Shown: piece after piece, positions 44,701-52,443 of the stretch | How positions within the stretch are numbered: position 1 is the stretch's first letter | Layout of the letters: each line of letters begins with the position of its first letter | DNA from: JADJAH01 sp964615795 | GTDB taxonomy: Bacteria; Bacteroidota; Ignavibacteria; Tepidaquicellales; Tepidaquicellaceae | Assembly (NCBI GenBank): GCA_964615795.1 | Contig: CAZTQR010000003.1 | Location: forward strand, 1 to 64,000 | Direction of reading: 5' to 3' | DNA: 64,000 nt | Program-made: the position numbers and the translations under genes | Notes under the pieces: generated by a model | What the model saw: the letters and a program-made list of their open reading frames with translations, nothing else | What the model was told of the DNA's origin: nothing | Databases searched by the model: none

Positions 44701-45315
44701 TTTCCTCTCAGCTTCAATGCCGTGATCCTGGATCTCCAGATAGAAATCCTCACCGAAAATATCCTTATAAACTCCGGTCATCTTCTCAGCTGTCTTCATA
44801 TCGCCTCGTGTGATGTAGCATGAGATCACGCCGCCGGCACAGGCCGAGGTTGCGACAAGGCCTTCCCTGTATGTGTTAAGAACATCCAGATCTATTCTCG
44901 GCTTGTAATAGTATCCTTCGGTGTGTCCTGCAGATGTCAGCTTGATGAGATTTCTGTAGCCGGCCTCATTCTTTGCAAGCAGTATCAGGTGTGCATAGTT
45001 TATGTTGGATGAAACCAGTCCGTCGGAATTCTCAGGTTCGTCATCAAAATCTTCGGAAGTTCTCGACAAGAATTTCTTTCCTTTGTCAAACCGCGTTCCC
45101 GATTGAGCCACATATACTTCACAGCCGACGATCGGCTTTATTCCTGCCTGCTTTGCTTTCTTGTAGAACTCCATTATGCCGTACATCACTCCGTGGTCTG
45201 TGAGCGCCACTGCCGGCATATTGAATTCCACAGCGGCGTTTACAAGTCCGTCAATTGTTGATATCGCATCCAGCAATGAAAAATGGCTGTGGTTATGAAG
45301 ATGTATGAATTCCAA
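41755..45315 (-). CDS. dnaE: DNA polymerase III subunit alpha
   Basis: Catalytic subunit of the replicative polymerase. The 1186 residues show the N-terminal PHP domain (FIHLHNHSHFSLLDA; later TNDVHYIKKEHA). The C-family polymerase core has GPGRGSAAGSLV and the catalytic Asp cluster MPDIDIDFQDDRRDEV. The fingers (YRPGPMKLIPDFIDKRNG, YGIIVYQEQVMQIA) and GYAFNKSH-like GFNKSHGVAYS follow, then HhH and OB-fold domains (VKTATMCGVISDVQLKVSKKG). Length and motif order are normal for DnaE1. Start at 45315 matches the family. Confidence 0.97.
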   Translation of the reverse strand: MEFIHLHNHSHFSLLDAISTIDGLVNAAVEFNMPAVALTDHGVMYGIMEFYKKAKQAGIKPIVGCEVYVAQSGTRFDKGKKFLSRTSEDFDDEPENSDGLVSSNINYAHLILLAKNEAGYRNLIKLTSAGHTEGYYYKPRIDLDVLNTYREGLVATSACAGGVISCYITRGDMKTAEKMTGVYKDIFGEDFYLEIQDHGIEAERKVMNEMPGLARKFGLRLIATNDVHYIKKEHAIAHNIYLNISAKQSARSFRNGDEPDVLTNLRYGTDQIYFKSADEMCRLFKDFPESIRSTLEVAEKCNLELDTSANYMPNFKIPEEKQSKLTYDEYLRILSYEGLKKRFTEIPSGAEERLEYELGIIKRMNFSGYFLIVQDFISYARSKGILVGPGRGSAAGSLVCFCIGITDVDPLEYDLLFERFLNPERISMPDIDIDFQDDRRDEVIQYAKEKYGEDSVAQIITFNKLAPRGVLKDVGRVLNFPFQEINDLTKTIPILFGKVKKLKECMEKEPDFRNYFRSGDEAQKKERKRLYEICLTLENLNKNSSIHASGLVIAPGNVTDYVPLSKVTGEDNVFCTQYDMNQLEDAGLIKIDFLGLKELKVIGKTLKLVNEKYGTDLSTDKISLDDPKTYELFSSGSTVGIFQFSKSKMREYLAKLKPKDINDLAAMNALYRPGPMKLIPDFIDKRNGKKPITYLHPLMETTLKSTYGIIVYQEQVMQIARDIAGFSLAQADNMRKAMGKKIREKMVQLEKEFVNGAVANNVPKKTASDIFALILDFADYGFNKSHGVAYSILAFYTAYLKTHYPLEFLAISMECRKDDESELQQLANECRKMKIELRAPDVNESMMGFTVKYGENGGAVIYGLSAIKNVGEKASQSIIDERERGGKFRGFVDFLKRVDLRLVNKKAVEGLIFAGAFDSIDRNRNKLFLNLERATLYAQRYNDTHEAKGQEGLFGSQEDSPSGESMIITHYDDMPESERFNREKAAIGFYITGHPLAVYEKELSNLIDLNFGEDPAEIDFNRVKTATMCGVISDVQLKVSKKGYKFVVFNLIDMSGSGECVAFSKLYEAKQSLFQNDKLVGVRGVPEENGDKLKLTVEEIFGIDTFIEMYAKNLVININGNISDISELGTIKDLVEKHPGSTKVFFALHENGGVKTFVSKEFRVRACRELISNLKNIVGENNLTLN

Positions 45316-45640
45316 TTCGGTCTGATGTGAAATGTTTTCTGAAAGAAGATCTGCTCAGTGCAAAATAGTTCTTGCCGTGCAAAAAATAAATTTCCATATG
45401 ACAGATTCCCAAAATTTTTGGTTTCCGTAATTGCTTCCTGAAGATTTTGGTAAGAATGAAGGCCTGAATTATTGTCAAAATCAGAAATCATGTCCGAAGA
45501 ATGCGTATCCCAAAAGCTTGTTTCCGCATCAGAATCAAAACTATTGCTTCCGGGGAATAGCTGAATTGCCTTCATAACAGCATGTCAAAGCCGAAAAGAA
45601 ATCTTTGACCGGATAAATGAACCCAACTAGATTGCAGTAA
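45316..45640. other. Intergenic region between divergent dnaE and the 1080-residue exported protein gene
   Basis: About 325 bases without a supported gene. It should hold the promoters of dnaE (minus) and of the exported protein (plus). An open frame on the minus strand overlaps the start of dnaE but shows no family features and uses unusual codons, so I do not call it. No strong repeat or hairpin is visible. Confidence 0.4.
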
Positions 45641-48600
45641 ATGAAACGAATGAAAAGGCTGGTTCTCAATATTCTGATTGTTACAACAATTCCGCTTTTA
45701 CTTTCATTCTTACCTGATGAAAATCCGGGGAACGATAATGAGGCAAGCGTTCAGATGCAGAGTTACATGAAAAGCAGTAGACTGCTCGAAGCAAACAACA
45801 TAAGCACATGGTTCAGCAATGACGGGGAGTTTAACAGAAATCCCTCATCCGGCAATTCAGGATTTCAGTGGCCAAAGGGCTTTCAGACATATGCCAGATA
45901 TGCTTCAGGCCTGTGGATCGGAGCTAAGGTTGGAGATGATACATTGATTGCTGTTTCACAATACGACTCTGAATACCTTCCGGGATATGTGGATGATTCA
46001 GGCAATCCAAATGGGAAGGAAGATCCTGCGTTCAGGATCTATTCATTTGGGGGAAATATCACATTATCGTCAGACTACGGGAAATGGCCATTTCAACAGG
46101 GTGCATATGCAGACAAAACCGGAAAGCCGTTTATGATGGGTGATCAGACCATGTTCTATTCTTATACAGACGGATATCCCGAATCTCATAACGTGAATTC
46201 AGGTACGACAGAACCGCTTAAGGCGCAGATCCTGCAGACAAACTGGTCTTACAAAGGAGATAACCTGTATGGGGTTTTGGGAAACACAGTATTTACCGAG
46301 TACAGAATTATAAACAGGTCGGGCCGTCAGTGGAAGAACTTCCATGCCGGCCTTTGGTCCGACGATGATTTGGGAGATGCTAATGATGATGCGGTAGGCA
46401 GTGATTCTCTGCTGGACATGGTCTATATGTACAATTTCGACAACAACGATCCCAATTATGGGACTGCTCCTCCGGCAGTTGCATTCCAGATATTAAGAGG
46501 AATGGAGGTTCCCGGAGAAGGAGATACCGCGGTGTTCTTTGATCCTCCGACTTCAGGAAATCTGAGGATCATTCCCGGTAGAAAACTTAGCCGGTCACTT
46601 GCGGCACTTTGCGTTTATAAATACCATCCGCTTTACGGAGAACCTTCAGATTTCAGGAACACATACAGACTGTTGCAGGGTAAAGGCATAGGCGATACAT
46701 TTTGGGTGAATCCGCAAAACGGTAACATAACCAGATACTCATTCAGCGGAGATCCTGAGAGCAACACAGGCTGGTTGTCGAATTTCAGCGGAGACAACCG
46801 GCTCATAATCTGCAATGGCCCTGCAGATCTGAATCCCAATGACACTCAGAAGATAATCACTGCACAGCTCATTGCACGAGGCGGCAATAACCGGATTAGT
46901 GTGTCCATACTGAAATACTATGCCGCTTGTATTCGCAGGTTCTATGAGTCTGATTTCACAAGAATCGAAGGCAAGATTCCCGGCGCTCCCGGATACAGAA
47001 TCTCATCCCTGGAAGACGGCAGCGCTTACTTCATACTTGAGGACAGTCTTGAGAGAGTGAGGATCCCGCATTCATTATCGGGAGGCGAATACAAGTTTCA
47101 GGGTTATAATATTTATCAGATAAGAAGCTATTCACAGACTCCTGTCAGAGAAGATACAGTGTTAAGAAAGACCTATGACTTGTCCGACGGCATTTCCGTC
47201 ATCATGGACAGCATATTCTTGCCCGACCACAATTCTGTTACCTACAAAGTGGTGCAGAGAGGCTACAACTCAGGCATTCTCCACAATTTTGCGATTAACC
47301 GCGATACATTTACCAGTTCACCGTTCATGACCGGAATGGAATACACGTTCGCCATTGAGGGGTATTTTGTTGATCTTTCAGGCGGACTACTTACTGATCC
47401 CAAAGTACTCTATACTCCCAAAAAGACTGTAAACTTTGTTCCTCAGCCCATGGCAACCGGCACTGTGTCCGGCTACGAAATTATGCAGAGATTGCCTACA
47501 GATCAGAAGGATGCCGGTGTATATCCGTTTGTGCTCGAACCGCTGAAGCTGATATCAGCAGAATACAGGGTTGTTTGTTATCCGGAAGTATCCGGTCTCA
47601 GATTGAGCCTGCTGCGTGAAAATGCTTCTGCAGTTGACACACTTTATTCAAAAGAACTTTACAATTCAAACGCGGAGTTTCCTGTCAGTGTCACCGACGG
47701 ATTTGTAATTAAGATCGGCAACATAGGTGATTCGGGTCTTGTGAGGGATGGTGTTATTAAGTCAGGTTATCCGGTTCTGAATTATGATACAGTCAGATCA
47801 TGGGAATATTATCCGAAAGGACAAGAATGGTTCACCGGTCCTGATCAGGAGGCTGTGAAGACAGCGAAGATATTTACCAACAGGCAATTTGAGAGCCGCA
47901 GCCTGGGAATGAGTTTCCCAAGCACATCTACTTTCAGGGCACTTCACACCTTTGTAAAAGCAAACGGAAGTTATTTCAGGCCTGTTTACTCAACAGCGAA
48001 GATTCTCACCGGAGGACCGCTCAGAAAGATACTGATCAGATTCGGAGATAGCTTCAGTTCTAATGCATACAGGTACCTTCCTGCAGATACAAACTACACG
48101 AACACACCATTCGCGGGATTCGTAAGAGTGCCTTTCAGCGTATTTGCAATTGACGAACTTGACTCAACATCCGGCAGTCCGCGAAGGCTGAACATCGGTT
48201 TTATGGATGCTGATAGCAGCAGGTCCTGGAATCCGAAAGGCGGCGATCAGTCAAAGTTTGAAAAACTGGGGGGATATGAAATAACATACATTATGGCGTC
48301 AACTTACGATTCATTGGAAATTGACGAGTATGCTGATAAGAATCCGGGAAAAGGAAATGAGTATAACGGATTCACACAGATGGACATAATGTACGTCTGG
48401 CTGCCAAGGGCAAAGTTCGCAGGGGGAATATTGAAGAAATGGAATGATGGTGATGAACTCAGGGTGTGGCCGGAAAGGATCATCAGAAAAGACTTTGTAC
48501 CTGGATTTCAAGTTGCGTATGAATTCCATACGCAGGGAGCAGAGTCAGCAAACAGGGAAGCTGTGCTGGCAGGACTGAACAGGATCAATATTTTCCCAAA

Positions 48601-48883
48601 TCCCTATTACGGATTTTCTGAGCTTGAGTATAATTCAACCGGTGAAAAGTTTGTTTATGTAAGCAACCTTCCGGCCAAAGCGGATATACGTATTTACTCG
48701 CTTGACGGAGTCATGGTCAGGAAGATCCTGAGAAATGAGTTGACAGCGGAAAGCTCACTTGAAAAGTGGGATCTTAGAAATCAGAGCGGTGAGTATGTAT
48801 CATCAGGGATTTACATACTTTATGTTGATTGCCCCGGAATTGGCAATAAGACTCTGAAAGCGGCAATTATAATGAGTAAATAA
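45641..48883 (+). CDS. Large exported protein with a divergent T9SS-type C-terminal domain
   Basis: A 1080-residue protein with an N-terminal signal (RLVLNILIVTTIPLLLSFLPDE). Most of it is beta-rich with many short-spaced aromatic residues: GLWIGAKVGDDTLIAVSQYDSEYLPG near 90 and TVFTEYRIINRSGRQWKNFHAGLWSDDD near 220. Later parts resemble fibronectin-like strands (HSLSGGEYKFQGYNIYQIRSY). The last 80 residues have NIFPNPYYGFSELEYN, then ADIRIYSLDGVMVRKIL and the ending TLKAAIIMSK. This looks like a variant sorting domain with FPNPYYG instead of NYPNPFNP. Function unknown. Confidence 0.75.
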   Translation: MKRMKRLVLNILIVTTIPLLLSFLPDENPGNDNEASVQMQSYMKSSRLLEANNISTWFSNDGEFNRNPSSGNSGFQWPKGFQTYARYASGLWIGAKVGDDTLIAVSQYDSEYLPGYVDDSGNPNGKEDPAFRIYSFGGNITLSSDYGKWPFQQGAYADKTGKPFMMGDQTMFYSYTDGYPESHNVNSGTTEPLKAQILQTNWSYKGDNLYGVLGNTVFTEYRIINRSGRQWKNFHAGLWSDDDLGDANDDAVGSDSLLDMVYMYNFDNNDPNYGTAPPAVAFQILRGMEVPGEGDTAVFFDPPTSGNLRIIPGRKLSRSLAALCVYKYHPLYGEPSDFRNTYRLLQGKGIGDTFWVNPQNGNITRYSFSGDPESNTGWLSNFSGDNRLIICNGPADLNPNDTQKIITAQLIARGGNNRISVSILKYYAACIRRFYESDFTRIEGKIPGAPGYRISSLEDGSAYFILEDSLERVRIPHSLSGGEYKFQGYNIYQIRSYSQTPVREDTVLRKTYDLSDGISVIMDSIFLPDHNSVTYKVVQRGYNSGILHNFAINRDTFTSSPFMTGMEYTFAIEGYFVDLSGGLLTDPKVLYTPKKTVNFVPQPMATGTVSGYEIMQRLPTDQKDAGVYPFVLEPLKLISAEYRVVCYPEVSGLRLSLLRENASAVDTLYSKELYNSNAEFPVSVTDGFVIKIGNIGDSGLVRDGVIKSGYPVLNYDTVRSWEYYPKGQEWFTGPDQEAVKTAKIFTNRQFESRSLGMSFPSTSTFRALHTFVKANGSYFRPVYSTAKILTGGPLRKILIRFGDSFSSNAYRYLPADTNYTNTPFAGFVRVPFSVFAIDELDSTSGSPRRLNIGFMDADSSRSWNPKGGDQSKFEKLGGYEITYIMASTYDSLEIDEYADKNPGKGNEYNGFTQMDIMYVWLPRAKFAGGILKKWNDGDELRVWPERIIRKDFVPGFQVAYEFHTQGAESANREAVLAGLNRINIFPNPYYGFSELEYNSTGEKFVYVSNLPAKADIRIYSLDGVMVRKILRNELTAESSLEKWDLRNQSGEYVSSGIYILYVDCPGIGNKTLKAAIIMSK

Positions 48884-48928
48884 TTCGATTTGATGAGCCG
48901 GCATTCTGGCGTGCCGGTTCTCCCAAGA

Positions 48929-48970
48929 AAGCAGTCCCTGCCGAGGGTCGGGGACTGCTTCTTACTTCTT
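48929..48970 (+). terminator. Terminator after the 1080-residue protein gene
   Basis: AAGCAGTCCC (48929-48938) pairs perfectly with GGGACTGCTT (48951-48960) around a 12-base loop, followed by CTTACTTCTT. A second hairpin, GAGCCGGCA/TGCCGGTTC, lies just before it. Confidence 0.75.
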
Positions 48971-49049
48971 ATGCGATAGTCAGTCTCTCAGTACAGGGTG
49001 AATGTCCTGTGTGTTGAAAAACCGGCATCGCACATTCCCCGAAAACGGC

Positions 49050-49688
49050 TTACTTGTTAGGCTGTGGAGTTACTCGCAGATAGTCCCTGACCTTTACAAA
49101 TCCCTTCGGGAATTTCTTCACCGCATCTTCGTCGGATATGGAATTCACAATGATGCAGTCGTCCCCGTCTTTCCAGTTTACGGGAGTTGCGACAGAAAAA
49201 TTCGCGGTCAGTTGAAGCGAATCAATAGCCCTTAGGATCTCAAAGAAGTCCCTGCCGGTAGAGGCCGGATAAGTGAGCGTAAGCTTCACCTTCTTATCGG
49301 GTCCAATCACAAAAACAGATCTTACCGTGAGCTTGTCATCAGCATTCGGGTGGATCATGTCGTAAAGGTTTGCTACATACTTGTCTTCATCTGCAATCAT
49401 CGGAAAGTTCATTTTTGTATTCTGCGTCTCGTTGATGTCCTTGATCCATTCAAAATGTGAATCAAGAGGGTCAACGCTGAGGCCGATCACTTTTACGTTT
49501 CTCTTTTCAAATTCTCCTTTGAGCTTTGATACCATTCCAAGTTCTGTTGTGCAGACCGGAGTGAAGTCAGCAGGGTGCGAAAACAGTACGCCCCAACTGT
49601 CGCCGAGCCACTCGTGAAACATAATCTCGCCTTCGGTTGTCTTTGCAATGAAATTCGGAGCAGTGTCTCCGATTCTTAATGCCGCCAT
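49050..49688 (-). CDS. 1-Cys peroxiredoxin (Prx6-like)
   Basis: Peroxidase of the Prx6 group. The 212-residue protein starts at MAALRIGDTAPNF (ATG at 49688), as family members do; in-frame extension to 49832 would add 48 residues that do not fit. The peroxidatic Cys is in SHPADFTPVCTTELG. The longer C-terminal dimerisation arm (VATPVNWKDGDDCIIV, KFPKGFVKVRDYLRVTPQP) identifies the Prx6 rather than the AhpC branch. A single gene with terminators on both sides. Confidence 0.95.
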   Translation of the reverse strand: MAALRIGDTAPNFIAKTTEGEIMFHEWLGDSWGVLFSHPADFTPVCTTELGMVSKLKGEFEKRNVKVIGLSVDPLDSHFEWIKDINETQNTKMNFPMIADEDKYVANLYDMIHPNADDKLTVRSVFVIGPDKKVKLTLTYPASTGRDFFEILRAIDSLQLTANFSVATPVNWKDGDDCIIVNSISDEDAVKKFPKGFVKVRDYLRVTPQPNK

Positions 49689-49774
49689 AAATGTAGGTGT
49701 TTTGTTTTTGAACGACGATAAGTTATGCAATCCGTCATCGTATTGAAATGCAATATTTACCGTTAATGTATTAC

Positions 49775-49812
49775 GAAAAAAAACACCCGCCGGGCCGAAG
49801 CCGCGACGGGCA
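49775..49812 (-). terminator. Terminator after the CxCH-containing T9SS gene (minus strand)
   Basis: On the minus strand a GC-rich hairpin (GCCCGTCG... with a TTCG tetraloop ...CGGCGGGT) is followed by a run of eight T. It lies between the stop at 49846 and the start of the peroxiredoxin gene. Confidence 0.75.
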
Positions 49813-49845
49813 TTTCGTTCGGGAGTGAACAATCTGTAGATCAGA

Positions 49846-50664
49846 TCACTTCAGGAGAGTAAGCTTCTTGATATCCCTCTTATTTCCGGATGTAAGACTG
49901 TAGAAGTAAACTCCGCTCGGAAATCCGACGGCATTCCACTTTGCGGTATAGATTCCTGCCGGCAGGACTTCGTTAACCAGCTCTGCAACCACCTTTCCGG
50001 TAATGTCTGTAATCTTCAGAGCAGTCCTCTCATTGCCAGTAACGGAAAACTTGATCGAAGTTTCCGGGTTGAAAGGATTCGGAAAATTCTGCGACAATGC
50101 AAAATCCAGAGCGGTTGTTGAGTTCTGAACTACGCCGGTGGCAAGTTTCACCACGACGCGCCTGTTGGAAGCAAAGTTCCAGTTGTCATTGTCGTTTCCG
50201 CCCGTGAAGTCAACGCTGTTTGCGTTTGCGAAGATCGTATCAAGTCCGGGAGTGTTCGGGGCCCTGTAGCTGAAAGTAAAAGTGACGTTTCCGCCGGAAG
50301 GCGCTTTCGGGCCGGTGTGTGTAAGCTCACCTGAAATCAACTGCAGAGAATTGTCTGTAACGGCAAGTGAACCGCTTCGCACTGCAATGTTGGTTCCGGC
50401 TCTTACAAGAGGGCCTCCTGAAACCACGATCGAGAAGTTTGAACTTTGACCTGCTACAACAGTATCCGGACCGATCCATTGTATGTTCACTCCGGGCGTT
50501 GGATTGCTTCCATGGCATGTGCAACCCGGCTCGGGGCCTTTCCGGGTCCTGCCAATTATACCGTCCTCCCTTGAGAAGGCAGAATATGAAGCTCCCAGTA
50601 TTGCCAGGGCAAAAACTGAAAAAGCCGCTTGCCTCAATCTGAAGTACTTTGTAATTCTTGTCAT
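49846..50664 (-). CDS. Exported protein with a CxCH motif and T9SS sorting domain
   Basis: A 272-residue protein. A signal peptide (AAFSVFALAILGASYSAFS) is followed by GRTRKGPEPGCTCHGSNPTP, which resembles the N-terminal heme-like CxxCH of choice-of-anchor V proteins but with one spacer residue (C-T-C-H). Residues 60-185 form an Ig-like beta domain (VVAGQSSNFSIVVSGGP, SGGNVTFTFSYRAPNTPG). The C-terminus is a T9SS sorting domain: LSQNFPNPFNPETSIKFSV, then ALKITDITGKVVAELV and the ending RDIKKLTLLK. Function unknown; surface-located. Confidence 0.8.
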   Translation of the reverse strand: MTRITKYFRLRQAAFSVFALAILGASYSAFSREDGIIGRTRKGPEPGCTCHGSNPTPGVNIQWIGPDTVVAGQSSNFSIVVSGGPLVRAGTNIAVRSGSLAVTDNSLQLISGELTHTGPKAPSGGNVTFTFSYRAPNTPGLDTIFANANSVDFTGGNDNDNWNFASNRRVVVKLATGVVQNSTTALDFALSQNFPNPFNPETSIKFSVTGNERTALKITDITGKVVAELVNEVLPAGIYTAKWNAVGFPSGVYFYSLTSGNKRDIKKLTLLK

Positions 50665-50846
50665 CGGGATGATTTCGTTTTGTTTTAGTTGGACAAAACT
50701 AACTCCGCACAGAAGATTACAAAAATCTATTTTGGGTCATTTGTAGGATTCTAGAATCTGCACAGCCAAAGCATCCTGAAATCAACCTTACTTCATCTGA
50801 ATCAGTCTTATGAAAGAACAAATGTGAATCTGCCTGCGCTGTACAA

Positions 50847-51419
50847 TCACCTGGAATTCACGATCTCATTGTATCGGTCCTTACTCAGATACACAGGCGT
50901 GTATTCAATCCCTCTCTTGCTGAGGTTTCTTACAAATGCTCTCAGATGATTCTCTGAAGCAGAGCTGAGTTTTCCGTAGAGCTGCTTCATGCAGGTGCTT
51001 TGAGTCTCACTTTCCAGCTCTGCAAGTCCCGCAATGTCCATGTCTTCAATTCTTGCCGCTTCCATCAGGGCTGCGTCCACTGACTTTGTCCCTGCGGCGG
51101 TCATATCACTGTACATTACCGCAAACTTCTCATCTGCAAATACTCCTGCGGCAGACCTGTCCCCGTCAACCGGATTGTCGATCCCGTAATTGTTCATTAC
51201 ATCGAGCACGTGATTCATGTGCATTTTTTCACTTGAGGAGATATTCTCAAAGACACGGATGCCGTAAAGTTTGTTCATCTCCGAGTAAAAGTCATGGGCA
51301 AGTTTCTCTTCCTGCATCACCCGGGAAAGGTTTGCCTTGTCTGTTCCGGAGATCTGGGCACTTGAAGCGCCGCAAATGAGCAAACCAAGGATCAGCAGAA
51401 TTGATCTCATCAGCTTCAT
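50847..51419 (-). CDS. Exported DUF2202 (ferritin-like) protein, copy 1
   Basis: A 190-residue protein with a signal peptide (SILLILGLLICGASSAQ). The mature part is a four-helix DUF2202 domain of the ferritin-like superfamily: MQEEKLAHDFYSEMNKLYG and SSSEKMHMNHVLDVMNNYGI carry the Glu and His expected for a di-metal site. ARIEDMDIAGL and SSASENHLRAFVRNL carry the second set. It should be periplasmic. A second copy lies 130 bases upstream on the same strand. Metal use and function are unknown. Confidence 0.85.
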   Translation of the reverse strand: MKLMRSILLILGLLICGASSAQISGTDKANLSRVMQEEKLAHDFYSEMNKLYGIRVFENISSSEKMHMNHVLDVMNNYGIDNPVDGDRSAAGVFADEKFAVMYSDMTAAGTKSVDAALMEAARIEDMDIAGLAELESETQSTCMKQLYGKLSSASENHLRAFVRNLSKRGIEYTPVYLSKDRYNEIVNSR

Positions 51420-51487
51420 AATATGTGACTCCTTTCGTTTTCTTTGGTTATCTGTTTGACACTTAGTTGAGCTCGCCGGTTTAAAAC

Positions 51488-51523
51488 AAAAAGTCCGGCT
51501 GCAGTCTAAGCAGTCCGGACTTT
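51488..51523 (-). terminator. Terminator between the two DUF2202 genes (minus strand)
   Basis: AAAGTCCGG at the left pairs with CCGGACTTT at the right (arms about 51490-51498 and 51515-51523), extended by CTGC/GCAG inside with a bulged T. On the minus strand TTTTTGTTTT follows. It should end the transcript of the upstream DUF2202 gene, so the two copies are separate units. Confidence 0.75.
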
Positions 51524-51548
51524 AAAGCAATGAAACGAAAGTCTGTAC

Positions 51549-52145
51549 TTATTTGCCGGCTAATCCGAATGAGTCATTTATTATATTGTCAAATTCCTCC
51601 GTTGTCAATGTTGCAGGTGCATAATCAGCGCCGCGTGATCTTACATTGTTCACGATCACTTTGAGATGATTCTCCGAAACTTTCTTCAGCTTGCCGAAAG
51701 TCGATACAACATATTCGTTCGTTGAAGACTCCATGAACCTGCCGAGGTCCTGTATGTCCTTCTCCTCAAATCTCGCAGACTGTATCAGACCGTCAAGTAC
51801 GGAATATGAACCCTTTCTCAAAAGGTCAGCATAAAGGTTCTGAAGTTCCTTGTCTTTGAATTTGCCGGCATTTGAGTATTCACCGCTTAAAGGACTCGCA
51901 ACGCCGAAATTATCCATGATCTGAAGTAAGAGTTCTTTGTGCTTGCTTTCGCTTTTTGAAATGCTTCTGAAGAAGCTTAGGCCGTGAGCCTTGTACATCT
52001 CCAGGTAAAAATCCTCTGCTACCTTTTCTTCCTGTACCATAAAGATCAGCGAACTAATTTCAGTCTCACTGAGAGATTCGGTGTTCTGAGCCATTACCGG
52101 CAGGCTAAACAGGGCCGCTAATGCGAGTGTGATGAGAGTTTTCAC
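51549..52145 (-). CDS. Exported DUF2202 (ferritin-like) protein, copy 2
   Basis: A 198-residue paralog of the gene downstream. Signal peptide LITLALAALFSLPVMAQ; mature part with MVQEEKVAEDFYLEMYKAHG, then SKSESKHKELLLQIMDNFGV, ARFEEKDIQDL and KVSENHLKVIVNNVRSRGADY. These are the same Glu/His positions as in copy 1. The two proteins are clearly related but diverged throughout, so the duplication is not recent. A terminator lies 26 bases after the stop. Confidence 0.85.
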   Translation of the reverse strand: MKTLITLALAALFSLPVMAQNTESLSETEISSLIFMVQEEKVAEDFYLEMYKAHGLSFFRSISKSESKHKELLLQIMDNFGVASPLSGEYSNAGKFKDKELQNLYADLLRKGSYSVLDGLIQSARFEEKDIQDLGRFMESSTNEYVVSTFGKLKKVSENHLKVIVNNVRSRGADYAPATLTTEEFDNIINDSFGLAGK

Positions 52146-52443
52146 GACTTTTTTCCTTTCCTTAAAACTGCCTTTTTGTTGTATGAAAGGTGTTTATGAA
52201 CTGTCATAAACTTTACACAAAATTAACACTGGCTTAACGAAAAGGAAACATAGAACGGTTTCATACTTAAAATTTAACATTGGGCATGGAGCGGACGGAA
52301 ATCAGAGGCCGGGAACTGAACCGCGGGATTGGATAGAATATTTGCCGGCCCGATCGAGATAAGGTGAATGCATGGATCAAAAAGATGTGATAGCCGGAAA
52401 TGGCAACTCAAGAAAGCTTGTGAAATCCGGTGATTTGAATGCT
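52146..52443. other. Intergenic region between the DUF2202 pair and a T9SS cargo gene
   Basis: About 298 bases. It holds the upstream sequence of the second DUF2202 gene and the 3' flank of the T9SS gene, both on the minus strand. I see no gene, repeat or clear hairpin. Confidence 0.4.

Noticed and set aside
45240..45575. 111-codon minus-strand open frame covering the start of dnaE
   Set aside because: It overlaps the well-conserved N-terminus of DnaE in another frame, and its product shows no family features.
49689..49832. 48-residue N-terminal extension of the 1-Cys peroxiredoxin
   Set aside because: Family members start at the M-x-x-L-(R/K)-I-G-D segment. The extension is not conserved-looking and covers the terminator of the neighbouring gene.
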